9,275 nt of DNA from Gammaproteobacteria bacterium (GCA_013042035.1 JABDQX010000056.1:1-9275), one strand, 5' to 3'; positions 1 to 5,745 are shown, counted from the stretch's first letter. Program-made: numbers and translations. The notes: generated by a model from the sequence alone, not told the origin.

Positions 1-108
1 GATTAAATAATATCGAAACTGCTCCCGCAAGGCGGCCAGTCCGGGCATATGCCGCAGATCTCCGCCGTTGTGTTGAATACTGTGATGGACGCCGATCAAA
101 TGAATCAC
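1..108 (-). CDS. hypothetical protein, 5' part only (runs off the window)
   Basis: An open frame of 36 codons runs from a GTG at 108 to the window edge without a stop. The first residues are MIHLIGVHHSIQHNGG, followed by DLRHMPGLAALREQF. A purine-rich stretch (GAGAAGAAAG) lies a few bases upstream of the GTG and can serve as ribosome binding site. The frame starts 13 nt after the stop of the PIN toxin gene on the same strand, so it is probably the third gene of that operon. Hydrophobic strand-like residues followed by a His-rich stretch look protein-like, but I do not recognise the family. The start is inferred and the 3' end lies outside the window. Confidence 0.45.
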   Translation of the reverse strand, partial: MIHLIGVHHSIQHNGGDLRHMPGLAALREQFRYYLI

Positions 109-121
109 GATTGCTTTCTTC

Positions 122-502
122 TCAGCGCAACAACCGGATCTCGATAACCAGATCCAGTTCGGCCCACGCTCGGTCTGCGGTCAATATCGGAAGCTGTCGA
201 TCCATGGCCAGCGCGATGCAGGCGCGATCCGCCAGAGATAGGCCGTACCGATATGTTTTGTTCCACAGGCGCGCCGCGGTTTCCGCCTGAACCAGCGTAA
301 ATGGCTCGAAAATCACACCAACCTCGGAAAACCCTTTCCGCATCCATGACACATCGGCCTGTCGCTTCAAGGATTTTTGTACGACTTCCGCCCAGTTAAC
401 AGTGGAAACCAAGGCGCCATTCAACGCCCGTTCTACATCCCGCGCCCCTGGTTCCTCATGCAAAAGGGTCAACAATGCCGATGCGTCCAGTACCTGACTC
501 AC
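122..502 (-). CDS. vapC: VapC-type PIN-domain toxin (ribonuclease)
   Basis: This 126-residue protein has the length and fold pattern of VapC toxins, Mg-dependent PIN-domain ribonucleases that cut specific RNAs (often tRNAs) and are neutralised by a partner antitoxin. The acidic residues expected in the active site are visible: Asp6 in VLDASALL, Glu39 in NWAEV, Asp92 in LSLADRACIALA and Asp110 in LTADRAW. All four are present, so the toxin is probably active. The start is a GTG whose last two bases are shared with the TGA of the antitoxin gene (GTGA overlap at 499-502), which indicates translational coupling. A further gene follows 13 nt after the stop. The family is clear; the RNA target cannot be told from sequence. 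Confidence 0.93.
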   Translation of the reverse strand: MSQVLDASALLTLLHEEPGARDVERALNGALVSTVNWAEVVQKSLKRQADVSWMRKGFSEVGVIFEPFTLVQAETAARLWNKTYRYGLSLADRACIALAMDRQLPILTADRAWAELDLVIEIRLLR

Positions 503-762
503 GCCTTCTCGACCTCTCTGACAGCGTCCTCCCTACGCTCCGCGATCAGTTCATCCACCAGACTGACATCCCTGGGGACATGCGCGAACAACCCTTGAAG
601 ACGTTTAATAACGACCTCACGCCGCTCCAAAACCAAGCCATCGCCCACTTGCCGGGCCACCAGGCGGTCTCCTTGTTCAAGACGCAGTGACTTACGTAAA
701 GCTGCCGGAATAACCAGCCGCCCCTGAGCGCCAACCTGCACCTCGTTTAAGTTCTCAGTCAT
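499..762 (-). CDS. vapB: AbrB/MazE-family antitoxin, partner of the PIN toxin
   Basis: The predicted 87-residue protein starts with a swapped-hairpin AbrB/SpoVT DNA-binding domain at about residues 5-48 (VGAQGRLVIPAALRKSL then GDRLVARQVGDGLVLERR). A charged helical tail (residues 52-87) is the usual toxin-binding part. Such antitoxins bind the toxin and repress their own promoter. I chose the ATG at 762 because GGAG lies 6 nt upstream. An in-frame ATG at 780 and a longer frame up to 948 exist but lack good ribosome binding sites, and the extra residues are not family-like. The 3' end overlaps the toxin start by 4 nt. An inverted repeat 25-52 nt upstream is the likely operator. The symbol is by analogy to vapBC; mazE-like is equally fair. 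Confidence 0.88.
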   Translation of the reverse strand: MTENLNEVQVGAQGRLVIPAALRKSLRLEQGDRLVARQVGDGLVLERREVVIKRLQGLFAHVPRDVSLVDELIAERREDAVREVEKA

Positions 763-1188
763 TTCTATCTCCAATTCCATCCCCAATGTGCCACGTTTCT
801 CAAATTGTGGCACATAACAAAAACATGCGCCACGCTCACGCTCGCAACCGGATCGGTTTGTCATCTTTGTTAGCTGTAATACGTAAGGGAGGAGGCACCT
901 TATTCCGGATCCTATTTTGGTGCCCACAAGGGGGGGAGCAGCCTCCACGCCTGAACGGAAGTTGACAGGCTCTAAGAACTACCGAAATTGGCAATACTGG
1001 CGTAAATCCGGCATCATGGAGCCTGATTCGTTCTATACCCAAGACTGGCTTACATGAAATCAAGACTCTTTATCCGAAAATTATCGCGGATAATGTGACA
1101 CATTCCCTGGTAAGTTTTGCTGCTGATTGGGAACGAGCGAACTTAGCAAGTCGATAAGAACGTAAACCTGTTTGGAGATAAATTGAAT
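763..1188. other. intergenic region between the divergent antitoxin and sulfur-globule-like genes
   Basis: No convincing complete gene. Besides the inverted repeat at 787-814, it contains an orphan plus-strand open frame (887-1057, ending in TGA) with no credible start, and an inverted repeat TTATCCG/CGGATAA at 1070-1093. A weak extracytoplasmic-sigma-like pair lies before the downstream gene: GGAAC at 1130-1134 and GTC at 1150-1152, 15 nt apart. The promoter reading is tentative. Confidence 0.4.
787..814 (-). promoter_or_regulatory. probable operator of the antitoxin-toxin operon (inverted repeat)
   Basis: TGTGCCAC at 787-794 and GTGGCACA at 807-814 form a perfect 8-bp inverted repeat with a 12-nt spacer, so the arm centres are 20 bp apart, about two helical turns. 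It sits 25 nt upstream of the chosen antitoxin ATG. A third imperfect half-site (TGCGCCAC) lies at 826-833. This is what an autoregulatory site for a dimeric AbrB-type antitoxin would look like, but binding is inferred from position only. Confidence 0.55.
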
Positions 1189-1527
1189 ATGAAATTAGTA
1201 TCAAAAACCATCGCTGCTGCTCTGATCGTTGGTGCCTCCGCTTTGCCAATGCACTCTGCCAATGCCTTCTTTATGACCCCTGATGGATACGGCAGTTTTG
1301 GTCCGTGGAACATGAGCGAGTTTGGCATGAGCAATCGTGGTGGCGGTGGCGGTAGCGGTCCCTGGGGCGGTGGCCATCGTGGTGGTGGCTATGGCGGTGG
1401 TTATGGCGGTGGTTATGGTGGCGCTCCTTTCGGTGGCGCACCTTATGGTGGTGGAGCCTACGGTTTCCCGTTCTATGGCTACGGTGCTCCCTACCAAATG
1501 GCTCCGGCACCGGCTGCGCCTAAGTAA
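1189..1527 (+). CDS. secreted Gly/Tyr-rich protein, sulfur globule protein-like
   Basis: This 112-residue protein begins with a clear signal peptide: MKLVSK, a hydrophobic stretch (TIAAALIVGASALP), then a cleavage site after SANA (residue 26). The mature part has a short region with aromatic residues and Met (GSFGPWNMSEFGMS), then a Gly-rich tract with GGGY repeats (about 51-78), then Gly/Ala/Pro/Tyr repeats and an APAPAAPK tail. This composition and layout match the small structural proteins that coat periplasmic sulfur globules in sulfur-oxidising gammaproteobacteria. A generic Gly-rich secreted protein remains possible. GGAG at 1174-1177 is 11 nt from the ATG at 1189; an in-frame TTG at 1183 is only 5 nt from it and would add two residues. 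It stands alone on the plus strand and ends at a strong hairpin. Confidence 0.72.
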   Translation: MKLVSKTIAAALIVGASALPMHSANAFFMTPDGYGSFGPWNMSEFGMSNRGGGGGSGPWGGGHRGGGYGGGYGGGYGGAPFGGAPYGGGAYGFPFYGYGAPYQMAPAPAAPK

Positions 1528-1568
1528 GGATTAGGATAAAACCTAGGCGAAGTAATAGCATTACCGCC

Positions 1569-1612
1569 GCGCAAGGCCATCCACACCGAGCAATAGGTGG
1601 ATGGCCTTGCGC
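1569..1612. terminator. strong hairpin between converging genes, probable bidirectional terminator or mRNA-stabilising stem
   Basis: The arms 1569-1584 and 1597-1612 are perfectly complementary over 16 bp (GCGCAAGGCCATCCAC), with a 12-nt loop. It lies 41 nt after the sulfur-globule-like gene and 72 nt after the guaA stop on the other strand. Neither side has a long T run, so it may block 3' exonucleases as much as end transcription. Confidence 0.6.
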
Positions 1613-1638
1613 ATCCACCCTCCAATCCCTTCCTGTGC

Positions 1639-1655
1639 ATGGTGCGCGGCACCAT
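1639..1655. other. small hairpin in the guaA 3' flank
   Basis: ATGGTGC at 1639-1645 and GCACCAT at 1649-1655 are perfect 7-bp arms around a 3-nt loop. It lies about 30 nt after the guaA stop on the guaA transcript and may act together with the larger hairpin at 1569-1612. Confidence 0.35.
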
Positions 1656-1684
1656 CGACCAAGTATTCCACCGCCAACAAAAAA

Positions 1685-3334
1685 TCACTCCCATTCGATA
1701 GTCGCCGGTGGCTTGCCGGAGATATCGTAGGTAACCCGGGAGATACCCGGTACCTCGTTGATAATGCGGGTCGAGATTTTATCCAACACCTCGTAGGGCA
1801 GATGCGCCCAGCGAGCGGTCATGAAGTCCACCGTCTCCACGGCGCGAAGAGCAATGACGTGTTCATATCGGCGGCCATCGCCCATGACGCCAACGGAATA
1901 GACCGGCAGGTAGACGGCAAAGGCCTGACTGACCTTGTCGTACAGATCATTGGCACGCAGTTCCTCGATAAAGATGGCATCGGCCAAACGCAGGGTGTCG
2001 GCATAGGGCTCTTTGACCTCCCCCAGAATCCGTACCGCGAGGCCGGGCCCCGGAAAGGGATGGCGATAGACCATTTCGAAGGGCAGGCCGAGTGCCATGC
2101 CGAGGGAGCGGACTTCGTCCTTGAAAAGCTCCCGCAGAGGCTCGATGAGCTGCATATTCATTCGTTCCGGGAGCCCGCCCACGTTGTGGTGGGATTTGAT
2201 GACGTGTGCCTTGCCGGTGGCGGCTCCAGCCGATTCGATGACATCCGGGTAGATGGTGCCCTGGGCCAGCCAGTTGACTCCCCCCCCCTGGGCGATGGTC
2301 TTTGTTAGCTTTTCGGCCTCTTCCTCGAAAAGAGTAATGAACAGGTTGCCGATGATCTTGCGCTTTTGCTCCGGGTCAACAACGCCTTTGAGAGCATCGA
2401 AAAAGCGTGCCTCTGCATTGACGCGAATGACGTGAAGCCCAAGGTGTTCGGCAAAGGTGGCCATGACCTGATCGCCCTCGGCAAGCCGAAGCAGACCATT
2501 ATCCACGAAGATGCAATGGAGCCGCTTACCGATGGCCTTGTGCAGCAGCACTGCTACCACCGAGGAATCCACCCCGCCGGAGAGGGCCAGCAGAACATCA
2601 TCGTCGCCGACGGTTTCCCGAACCTTTGCGATGGCGTCCTCAATGATATTTTCGGCTACCCAGTCGTTTCCGCATCCGCAGATATCATGGACAAAACGCT
2701 GAAGGATGCGAGCGCCCTGCCGGGTATGGGTGACCTCCGGGTGGAACTGAAGACCGTACAGGCGCCGCTCTTCCCAGGCCATCCCGGCACACGGGGCGTT
2801 TTCGGTCTCGGCGATGGTTTCAAAGCCGGGGGGTAAAACGGATACCCGATCGCCATGGCTCATCCAGACATCCAGCAGTCCATGGCCTTGTGGATTCACA
2901 TGATCTTCTATCCCGCGTAACAAAGCACAATGCCCGCGCGCCCTGACCCGCGCATAGCCGAACTCCCGACTAGCCGCTGATTCCACATCTCCCCCGAGTT
3001 GTATCGCCATGGTATGCATGCCATAACAGATCCCGAGTATCGGCACATCCTGATCGAAAATGTAATCCGGCGCCCGAACCTCTTCCGAGATGATGACCGA
3101 TTCGGGACCACCGGACAGGATAATCCCCTTGGGCGCAAAGGCATCGAGATCGGCCTTCGGGAGATCGTAGGGACGAATCTCGGAATAAACGCCGGCCTCG
3201 CGGACACGCCGGGCAATCAACTGAGAATACTGGGAACCGAAATCGAGGATAAGAATGCGGTCCTGGTGGATGTCGGGATGATTTTGCTTCGCAGGATCAT
3301 AGGGTCCCGCTTCGCGATGCGGAAGATTGTTCAT
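1685..3334 (-). CDS. guaA: GMP synthase (glutamine-hydrolysing)
   Basis: GuaA converts XMP to GMP in the cytoplasm using ATP and ammonia released from glutamine. The N-terminal class I glutamine amidotransferase domain (about 25-215) starts DRILILDFGSQY and has the nucleophile Cys103 in GICYGMHTMA, plus His198 and Glu200 in LQFHPE. The ATP-pyrophosphatase domain carries the P-loop SGGVDSS at 252-258. The C-terminal XMP-binding and dimerisation domain includes HPFPGPGLAVRILGE and ends in the canonical DISGKPPATIEWE. The length is 549 residues against about 525 in E. coli, with the excess in an N-terminal extension. The ATG at 3334 and one two codons earlier (3340) are both possible; neither has a strong ribosome binding site. 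The open frame continues to 3475, but those residues are not family-like. guaB is not adjacent. Confidence 0.97.
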   Translation of the reverse strand: MNNLPHREAGPYDPAKQNHPDIHQDRILILDFGSQYSQLIARRVREAGVYSEIRPYDLPKADLDAFAPKGIILSGGPESVIISEEVRAPDYIFDQDVPILGICYGMHTMAIQLGGDVESAASREFGYARVRARGHCALLRGIEDHVNPQGHGLLDVWMSHGDRVSVLPPGFETIAETENAPCAGMAWEERRLYGLQFHPEVTHTRQGARILQRFVHDICGCGNDWVAENIIEDAIAKVRETVGDDDVLLALSGGVDSSVVAVLLHKAIGKRLHCIFVDNGLLRLAEGDQVMATFAEHLGLHVIRVNAEARFFDALKGVVDPEQKRKIIGNLFITLFEEEAEKLTKTIAQGGGVNWLAQGTIYPDVIESAGAATGKAHVIKSHHNVGGLPERMNMQLIEPLRELFKDEVRSLGMALGLPFEMVYRHPFPGPGLAVRILGEVKEPYADTLRLADAIFIEELRANDLYDKVSQAFAVYLPVYSVGVMGDGRRYEHVIALRAVETVDFMTARWAHLPYEVLDKISTRIINEVPGISRVTYDISGKPPATIEWE

Positions 3335-3371
3335 GTGCATGAGCCGTATTTCCGAAAGTGATTGTATAACT

Positions 3372-3388
3372 TCGAACGGGCCGCTTCT
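3372..3388 (+). repeat. 17-bp repeat, copy A (inverted partner at 7889-7905)
   Basis: TCGAACGGGCCGCTTCT occurs here on the plus strand and exactly again on the minus strand at 7889-7905. Seen in the guaA direction, this copy lies just upstream of a possible -10 element. A 17-bp exact match in a window this size is unlikely by chance. Confidence 0.6.
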
Positions 3389-3642
3389 GTAGTTCAGAAA
3401 GCAGTTGAAGCGCCGCAACAGTATGCGGGAGCGTGATACCGAGAGCGTAGTTATGGCAAAAAAAGACCTAACCAAAGCAAAGAGAATTCACTATGAGGCG
3501 AAAATTCTGGAAGAAAAACGATGGTGTCATTGATCAGATTCTAAAGATAGGATCGATCATAGCAATCATCGTGGCTGACATCAGTATTACTTCAAGCTCT
3601 ATCCTGTTTTGTCGAAAGAAAAAGAACTACACGAAGTTCCGT

Positions 3643-3714
3643 CTAAGCGGTGTTTGTCAGCTGAGTCGAGGCAATGGCCTTGGGTGGCTTGGGTTTGGTT
3701 GCTTTGCGCGCCAT
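3643..3714 (-). pseudogene. possible truncated start of the gene that followed rhuM
   Basis: A 23-codon frame starts at the ATG at 3714, 29 nt after the rhuM stop on the same strand. It reads MARKATKPKPPKAIASTQL and ends at TAG 3643-3645. The Lys/Pro/Ala-rich start resembles the N-termini of many larger DNA-processing proteins, so it may be what is left of a downstream gene of the restriction locus. It could equally be a chance frame; the ribosome binding site is poor. Confidence 0.22.
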
Positions 3715-3743
3715 ATTCCGATGGAAAATCTTGGGGAGTAGGG

Positions 3744-4802
3744 CTATTTCCCCCGATTCTTGCCGGATGCTTCGATTTGTTTCCATTCCGCCTCCGCCGC
3801 GATGAAGTGGCGTTCCACCTCGGTCGGCGCCTCCAGTTGCCGCTGGCGGAGTTTTTCGTACTCCGCATGGGCCTTGGTCAACGCCGCTTCGTGGCTCACG
3901 GTTCCGGCATGGGTCAGCAGCTCGCGGCCGGTCAGGGTCAGAAACTGGTGCAGGCGCTCGATCCAGTCATTCATGGTCATTTGCGTACGGTTGAGAGCCT
4001 GGATCTCGGCCAACTCAAGATAGGCGCTAACGATACGGTTAAGGACATCCAACTCCTCCTCGCTCAGGTAGTTTTTGGCTACCTCCACATCGCGCTTGAG
4101 CAGTTTTTTACCGGAAAAGTTGGTGATGCCCATATTGTGCTCGCTGGCATCGGCCCGTTGATGGATCAACTCCGCCGCCGTGTAGCCATGGGCCGCCCCG
4201 TGCATCTTGTTCTGCACCTGCTGGAAAAAGCGCCTGGAGGTCTCGTCCCCCGGATCGTAGTCGATGCTGGTGGCGTAGATATCCAGCACCTTGCGCCAGA
4301 AGATCTTTTCCGACGAGCGGATGTCGCGAATGCGCGCCAGCAGCTCTTCGAAATAGCGCCCGCCCTCCGGCTCCTTCAGCCGCTCGTCGTCGAGGACGAA
4401 GCCCTTGACGATAAATTCACGAATGCGCTCGGTGGCCCAGATGCGGAAGCGGGTAGCCACCGCGCTCTTCACCCGGTAGCCGACGGAGATGACGGCGTCG
4501 AGGTTATAGAAAGTCAGGTTGCGCCGTATCTGCCTCGCGCCCTCCTGCCGAACTACCGAGAAATCCTCGGTAGTTGCCTCGGGAACCAGCTCTCCTTCAT
4601 CGTATATGTTTTTTAGGTGCAAGGAGATGTTGTCGGTGGAGCACTGAAACAGCCGCGCCATGTCGGCCTGCGTCAACCAGACCGTTTCCCCTTCCAGTCG
4701 CACATCTATCTTTACATCTCCATCGTCGGTCCGATAGAGCAGCAGTTGGCCGGTGGTGGGCGCTGTTTCCTGTCCGGGGTTTTTTGTAGTCTTTTTTGCC
4801 AT
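3744..4802 (-). CDS. rhuM: virulence RhuM family protein
   Basis: The 352-residue protein matches the RhuM family, named after a Salmonella pathogenicity-island gene and widespread in restriction and mobile loci; its biochemical activity is not established. The N-terminal domain (about 18-140) contains GETVWLTQADMARLFQCS, a helix-turn-helix-like segment. It continues SLHLKNIYDEGEL, then RRNLTFYNLDAVISVGYRV and FRIWATERIREFIVKGF, all family hallmarks. The middle carries ELIHQRADASEHNMGITNF, and the C-terminus (about 302-345) is charged and probably a coiled coil. The length is normal and no frame damage is seen. The ATG lies 2 nt after the stop of an upstream frame that looks like the end of an hsdS gene, so it was probably translated as part of that operon. 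Its own ribosome binding site is weak. A cytoplasmic nucleic-acid-related role is inference. Confidence 0.93.
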   Translation of the reverse strand: MAKKTTKNPGQETAPTTGQLLLYRTDDGDVKIDVRLEGETVWLTQADMARLFQCSTDNISLHLKNIYDEGELVPEATTEDFSVVRQEGARQIRRNLTFYNLDAVISVGYRVKSAVATRFRIWATERIREFIVKGFVLDDERLKEPEGGRYFEELLARIRDIRSSEKIFWRKVLDIYATSIDYDPGDETSRRFFQQVQNKMHGAAHGYTAAELIHQRADASEHNMGITNFSGKKLLKRDVEVAKNYLSEEELDVLNRIVSAYLELAEIQALNRTQMTMNDWIERLHQFLTLTGRELLTHAGTVSHEAALTKAHAEYEKLRQRQLEAPTEVERHFIAAEAEWKQIEASGKNRGK

Positions 4803-4804
4803 GA

Positions 4805-4903
4805 TTATAGCTCGAAGGCTTGGGCGAGGATTTTTTGGGGCAGGAGGTTGATATCGCTAAACTGCTTTGTCGCCGATTTAGAACCTGTTTGGTTAAAATA
4901 TAT
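4805..4903 (-). pseudogene. C-terminal stub of a type I restriction specificity subunit (hsdS remnant)
   Basis: A 32-codon open frame ends at TAA 4805-4807, only 2 nt before the rhuM ATG. It closes with FSDINLLPQKILAQAFEL, which fits the usual HsdS C-terminus (Leu-Pro, Ile-Leu, Ala-Phe, then Glu-Leu, commonly written LPxxILxxAFxGEL). A stop at 4904-4906 interrupts it upstream, where the sequence turns into AT-rich DNA and then the IS remnant. rhuM is often found beside type I hsd genes, which supports the reading. The recognition domains, hsdM and hsdR are absent here, so it cannot act in restriction. The identification rests on a short match. Confidence 0.5.
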
Positions 4904-4934
4904 TTAACAATCAGTTTGTTATGATTTTTTCGGA

Positions 4935-5051
4935 GATCAGGGTTACCAAGGCTCGGCCGTAGCGTTTGTTGAGAATGTGTCGGGTTTGAAAATGCACATC
5001 TCGAAAAAGATCAAAGACACCTTCGCTGTGCTTCCAAAGCGTTGGATCGTT
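4935..5051 (+). pseudogene. IS5-family transposase fragment
   Basis: On the plus strand a frame reads DQGYQGSAVAFVENVSGLKM followed by HISKKIKDTFAVLPKRWIV. The DxGYxG block followed about 30 residues later by VLPKRWIV (normally continuing ERTFAW) is the characteristic C-terminal part of IS5-group DDE transposases. Homology stops after WIV; the downstream residues do not fit the family in any frame. The rest of the element, including both terminal repeats, is not recognisable here. It lies directly beside the hsdS stub and is likely linked to its truncation. Confidence 0.68.
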
Positions 5052-5156
5052 TTCGGAAATCTCTTTCTCTATGTGGCGTTTGTCTGGTGCCCACGCATCC
5101 GGCGGACAGAAACCGGGGGCCGAAAAAGCATAGAAACAGGAAAGCGCGCAACCAGC

Positions 5157-5369
5157 TCATGCGCTTTCGAATATTCGCCATTCCATTCCAAGTTGCCGGA
5201 CCGCAGCGCGGATCGTACCTGTCTTAAGGTCTCGTCCGCCCCAATCCGGCAATGAGGTAACCTGCTGTGTTACCGGATTGAACCATTTGCGGTGTGAACC
5301 GCCGCCTTTCCGGAGCAGCTCGCGGCACCCCAGGGCAGCAAGTTTTCGCGCCGCTTCCCGATATCTCAC
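5157..5369 (-). CDS. hicA: HicA-family toxin (mRNA interferase)
   Basis: This is a 70-residue HicA-type protein, a small double-stranded-RNA-binding-fold ribonuclease that cleaves mRNAs when not held by HicB. It begins MRYREAARKLAALGCREL and has the conserved GGGSHRKWF block, with the catalytic His26. It continues TSLPDWGGRDLKTGTIRAAV, the usual second half of the family. The start is a GTG overlapping the hicB stop by 4 nt (GTGA, 5366-5369), so the pair is translationally coupled. The length is normal and the catalytic His is kept, so it is probably functional. The IS remnant begins about 100 nt beyond its stop. Confidence 0.92.
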   Translation of the reverse strand: MRYREAARKLAALGCRELLRKGGGSHRKWFNPVTQQVTSLPDWGGRDLKTGTIRAAVRQLGMEWRIFESA

Positions 5370-5611
5370 GCGGCCGCTACCAGCGTATCGAGCCGCACGG
5401 CCCTGCTGGTGTCGGAAAGGGCGAGACCAACAGGCAAGGGACGGCCGAGTTCCCGATACGCCTCAATGACCGCTTCAAGCGCATCCCGGGCATTGGCCAG
5501 AACCTCTTCGGCGGTATCCCCCTCCGTGACCAGTTCCGGCAATACGGGAGATGTCACGGTAAATCCGCCTTCGGGCTGCGGCTCCAGGATTAATGGAATT
5601 TTATAGAGCAT
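5366..5611 (-). CDS. hicB: HicB-family antitoxin
   Basis: The 81-residue protein has the HicB partial RNase H-like fold. It starts MLYKIPLILEPQPEGGFTVT and continues SPVLPELVTEGDTAEEVLAN, the hallmark block. A helix with ALEAVIEAYRELGRPLP follows. HicB binds and inactivates HicA. The short C-terminus (LDTLVAAA) shows no obvious helix-turn-helix or ribbon-helix-helix domain, so direct operator binding by this protein is uncertain. GGAG 7 nt before the ATG decides the start. It is the first gene of the pair, with a good promoter about 30 nt upstream. Confidence 0.92.
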   Translation of the reverse strand: MLYKIPLILEPQPEGGFTVTSPVLPELVTEGDTAEEVLANARDALEAVIEAYRELGRPLPVGLALSDTSRAVRLDTLVAAA

Positions 5612-5636
5612 GGGAAAACTCCGGTGGGTTGTGGCT

Positions 5637-5666
5637 TTTATAGGGAGCCATCATCGATGAAAGCAA
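5637..5666 (-). promoter_or_regulatory. probable hicBA promoter with palindromic operator
   Basis: On the minus strand TTGCTT (5661-5666) and TATAAA (5637-5642) are separated by 18 nt, a sigma70-like arrangement 26 nt from the hicB start. The spacer contains the perfect 10-bp palindrome TCATCGATGA (5651-5660), a natural candidate for autoregulation. No binding evidence is available from sequence alone. Confidence 0.5.
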
Positions 5667-5672
5667 AACGCC

Positions 5673-5698
5673 TCACGCCCGGGCAAGCCCGGGCGTGA
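5673..5698 (-). terminator. terminator hairpin between dnaK and hicB
   Basis: TCACGCCCGGGC (5673-5684) and its exact complement (5687-5698) form a 12-bp GC-rich stem around two bases. On the minus strand it is followed by GGCGTTTTGCTTTC. It would isolate hicBA from dnaK transcription, and its T-rich tail overlaps the hicBA -35. Confidence 0.65.
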
Positions 5699-5712
5699 TA
5701 TTAAATCCCACG

Positions 5713-5745
5713 AAAAATAATCCCGGGCGCGCCTCCCGCACGCCC
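5713..5745 (-). terminator. first dnaK terminator
   Basis: Read in the dnaK direction, a 7-bp GC stem (arms 5739-5745 and 5725-5731, one G-U pair) is followed by GGGATTATTTTT. In addition AAAAATAATCC (5713-5723) pairs perfectly with 5767-5777, which spans the dnaK stop codon. Together with the hairpin at 5673-5698 this gives a tandem terminator. Confidence 0.6.

Larger units (their letters stand above)
3341..3743. other. non-coding region upstream of guaA and downstream of rhuM
   Basis: No convincing gene. It contains the guaA upstream region with a possible -10 (TTATAC on the minus strand, 3364-3369) and the 17-bp repeat at 3372-3388. A 26-codon plus-strand frame (3453-3533, beginning MAKKDLTKAKRIHYEAK) is followed by overlapping AT-rich sequence. 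A 23-codon minus-strand frame lies at 3643-3714. The short frames may be debris at the edge of the accessory stretch. Confidence 0.4.

Noticed and set aside
836..1063. 75-codon minus-strand frame upstream of the antitoxin
   Set aside because: No family resemblance and no ribosome binding site; the plus-strand frame over the same stretch looks more protein-like.
1375..1430. Tandem GGTGGTTATGGC-like repeats considered as a CRISPR or satellite array
   Set aside because: They are in-frame Gly-Gly-Tyr codon repeats of the secreted protein, without spacers.
1201..1510. Minus-strand His/Thr-rich frames opposite the Gly-rich gene
   Set aside because: Low-complexity antisense translation of GGT/GGC repeats.
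1601..2308. 235-codon plus-strand open frame opposite the guaA 3' end
   Set aside because: Antisense to guaA, no family features, no ribosome binding site worth noting.
3493..3741. 82-codon plus-strand frame with a hydrophobic stretch
   Set aside because: Weak start, shifting composition along its length, and no recognisable domain; treated as intergenic.
3609..4616. 335-codon plus-strand open frame opposite rhuM
   Set aside because: Antisense shadow of rhuM; Leu/Arg/Gly-rich mirror composition and no known motif.
4911..5156. Minus-strand open frame continuing in the hicA frame past its stop, protein-like near its end
   Set aside because: It is antisense to the transposase fragment, has no ATG start, and the plus-strand IS5 signature explains the sequence better.
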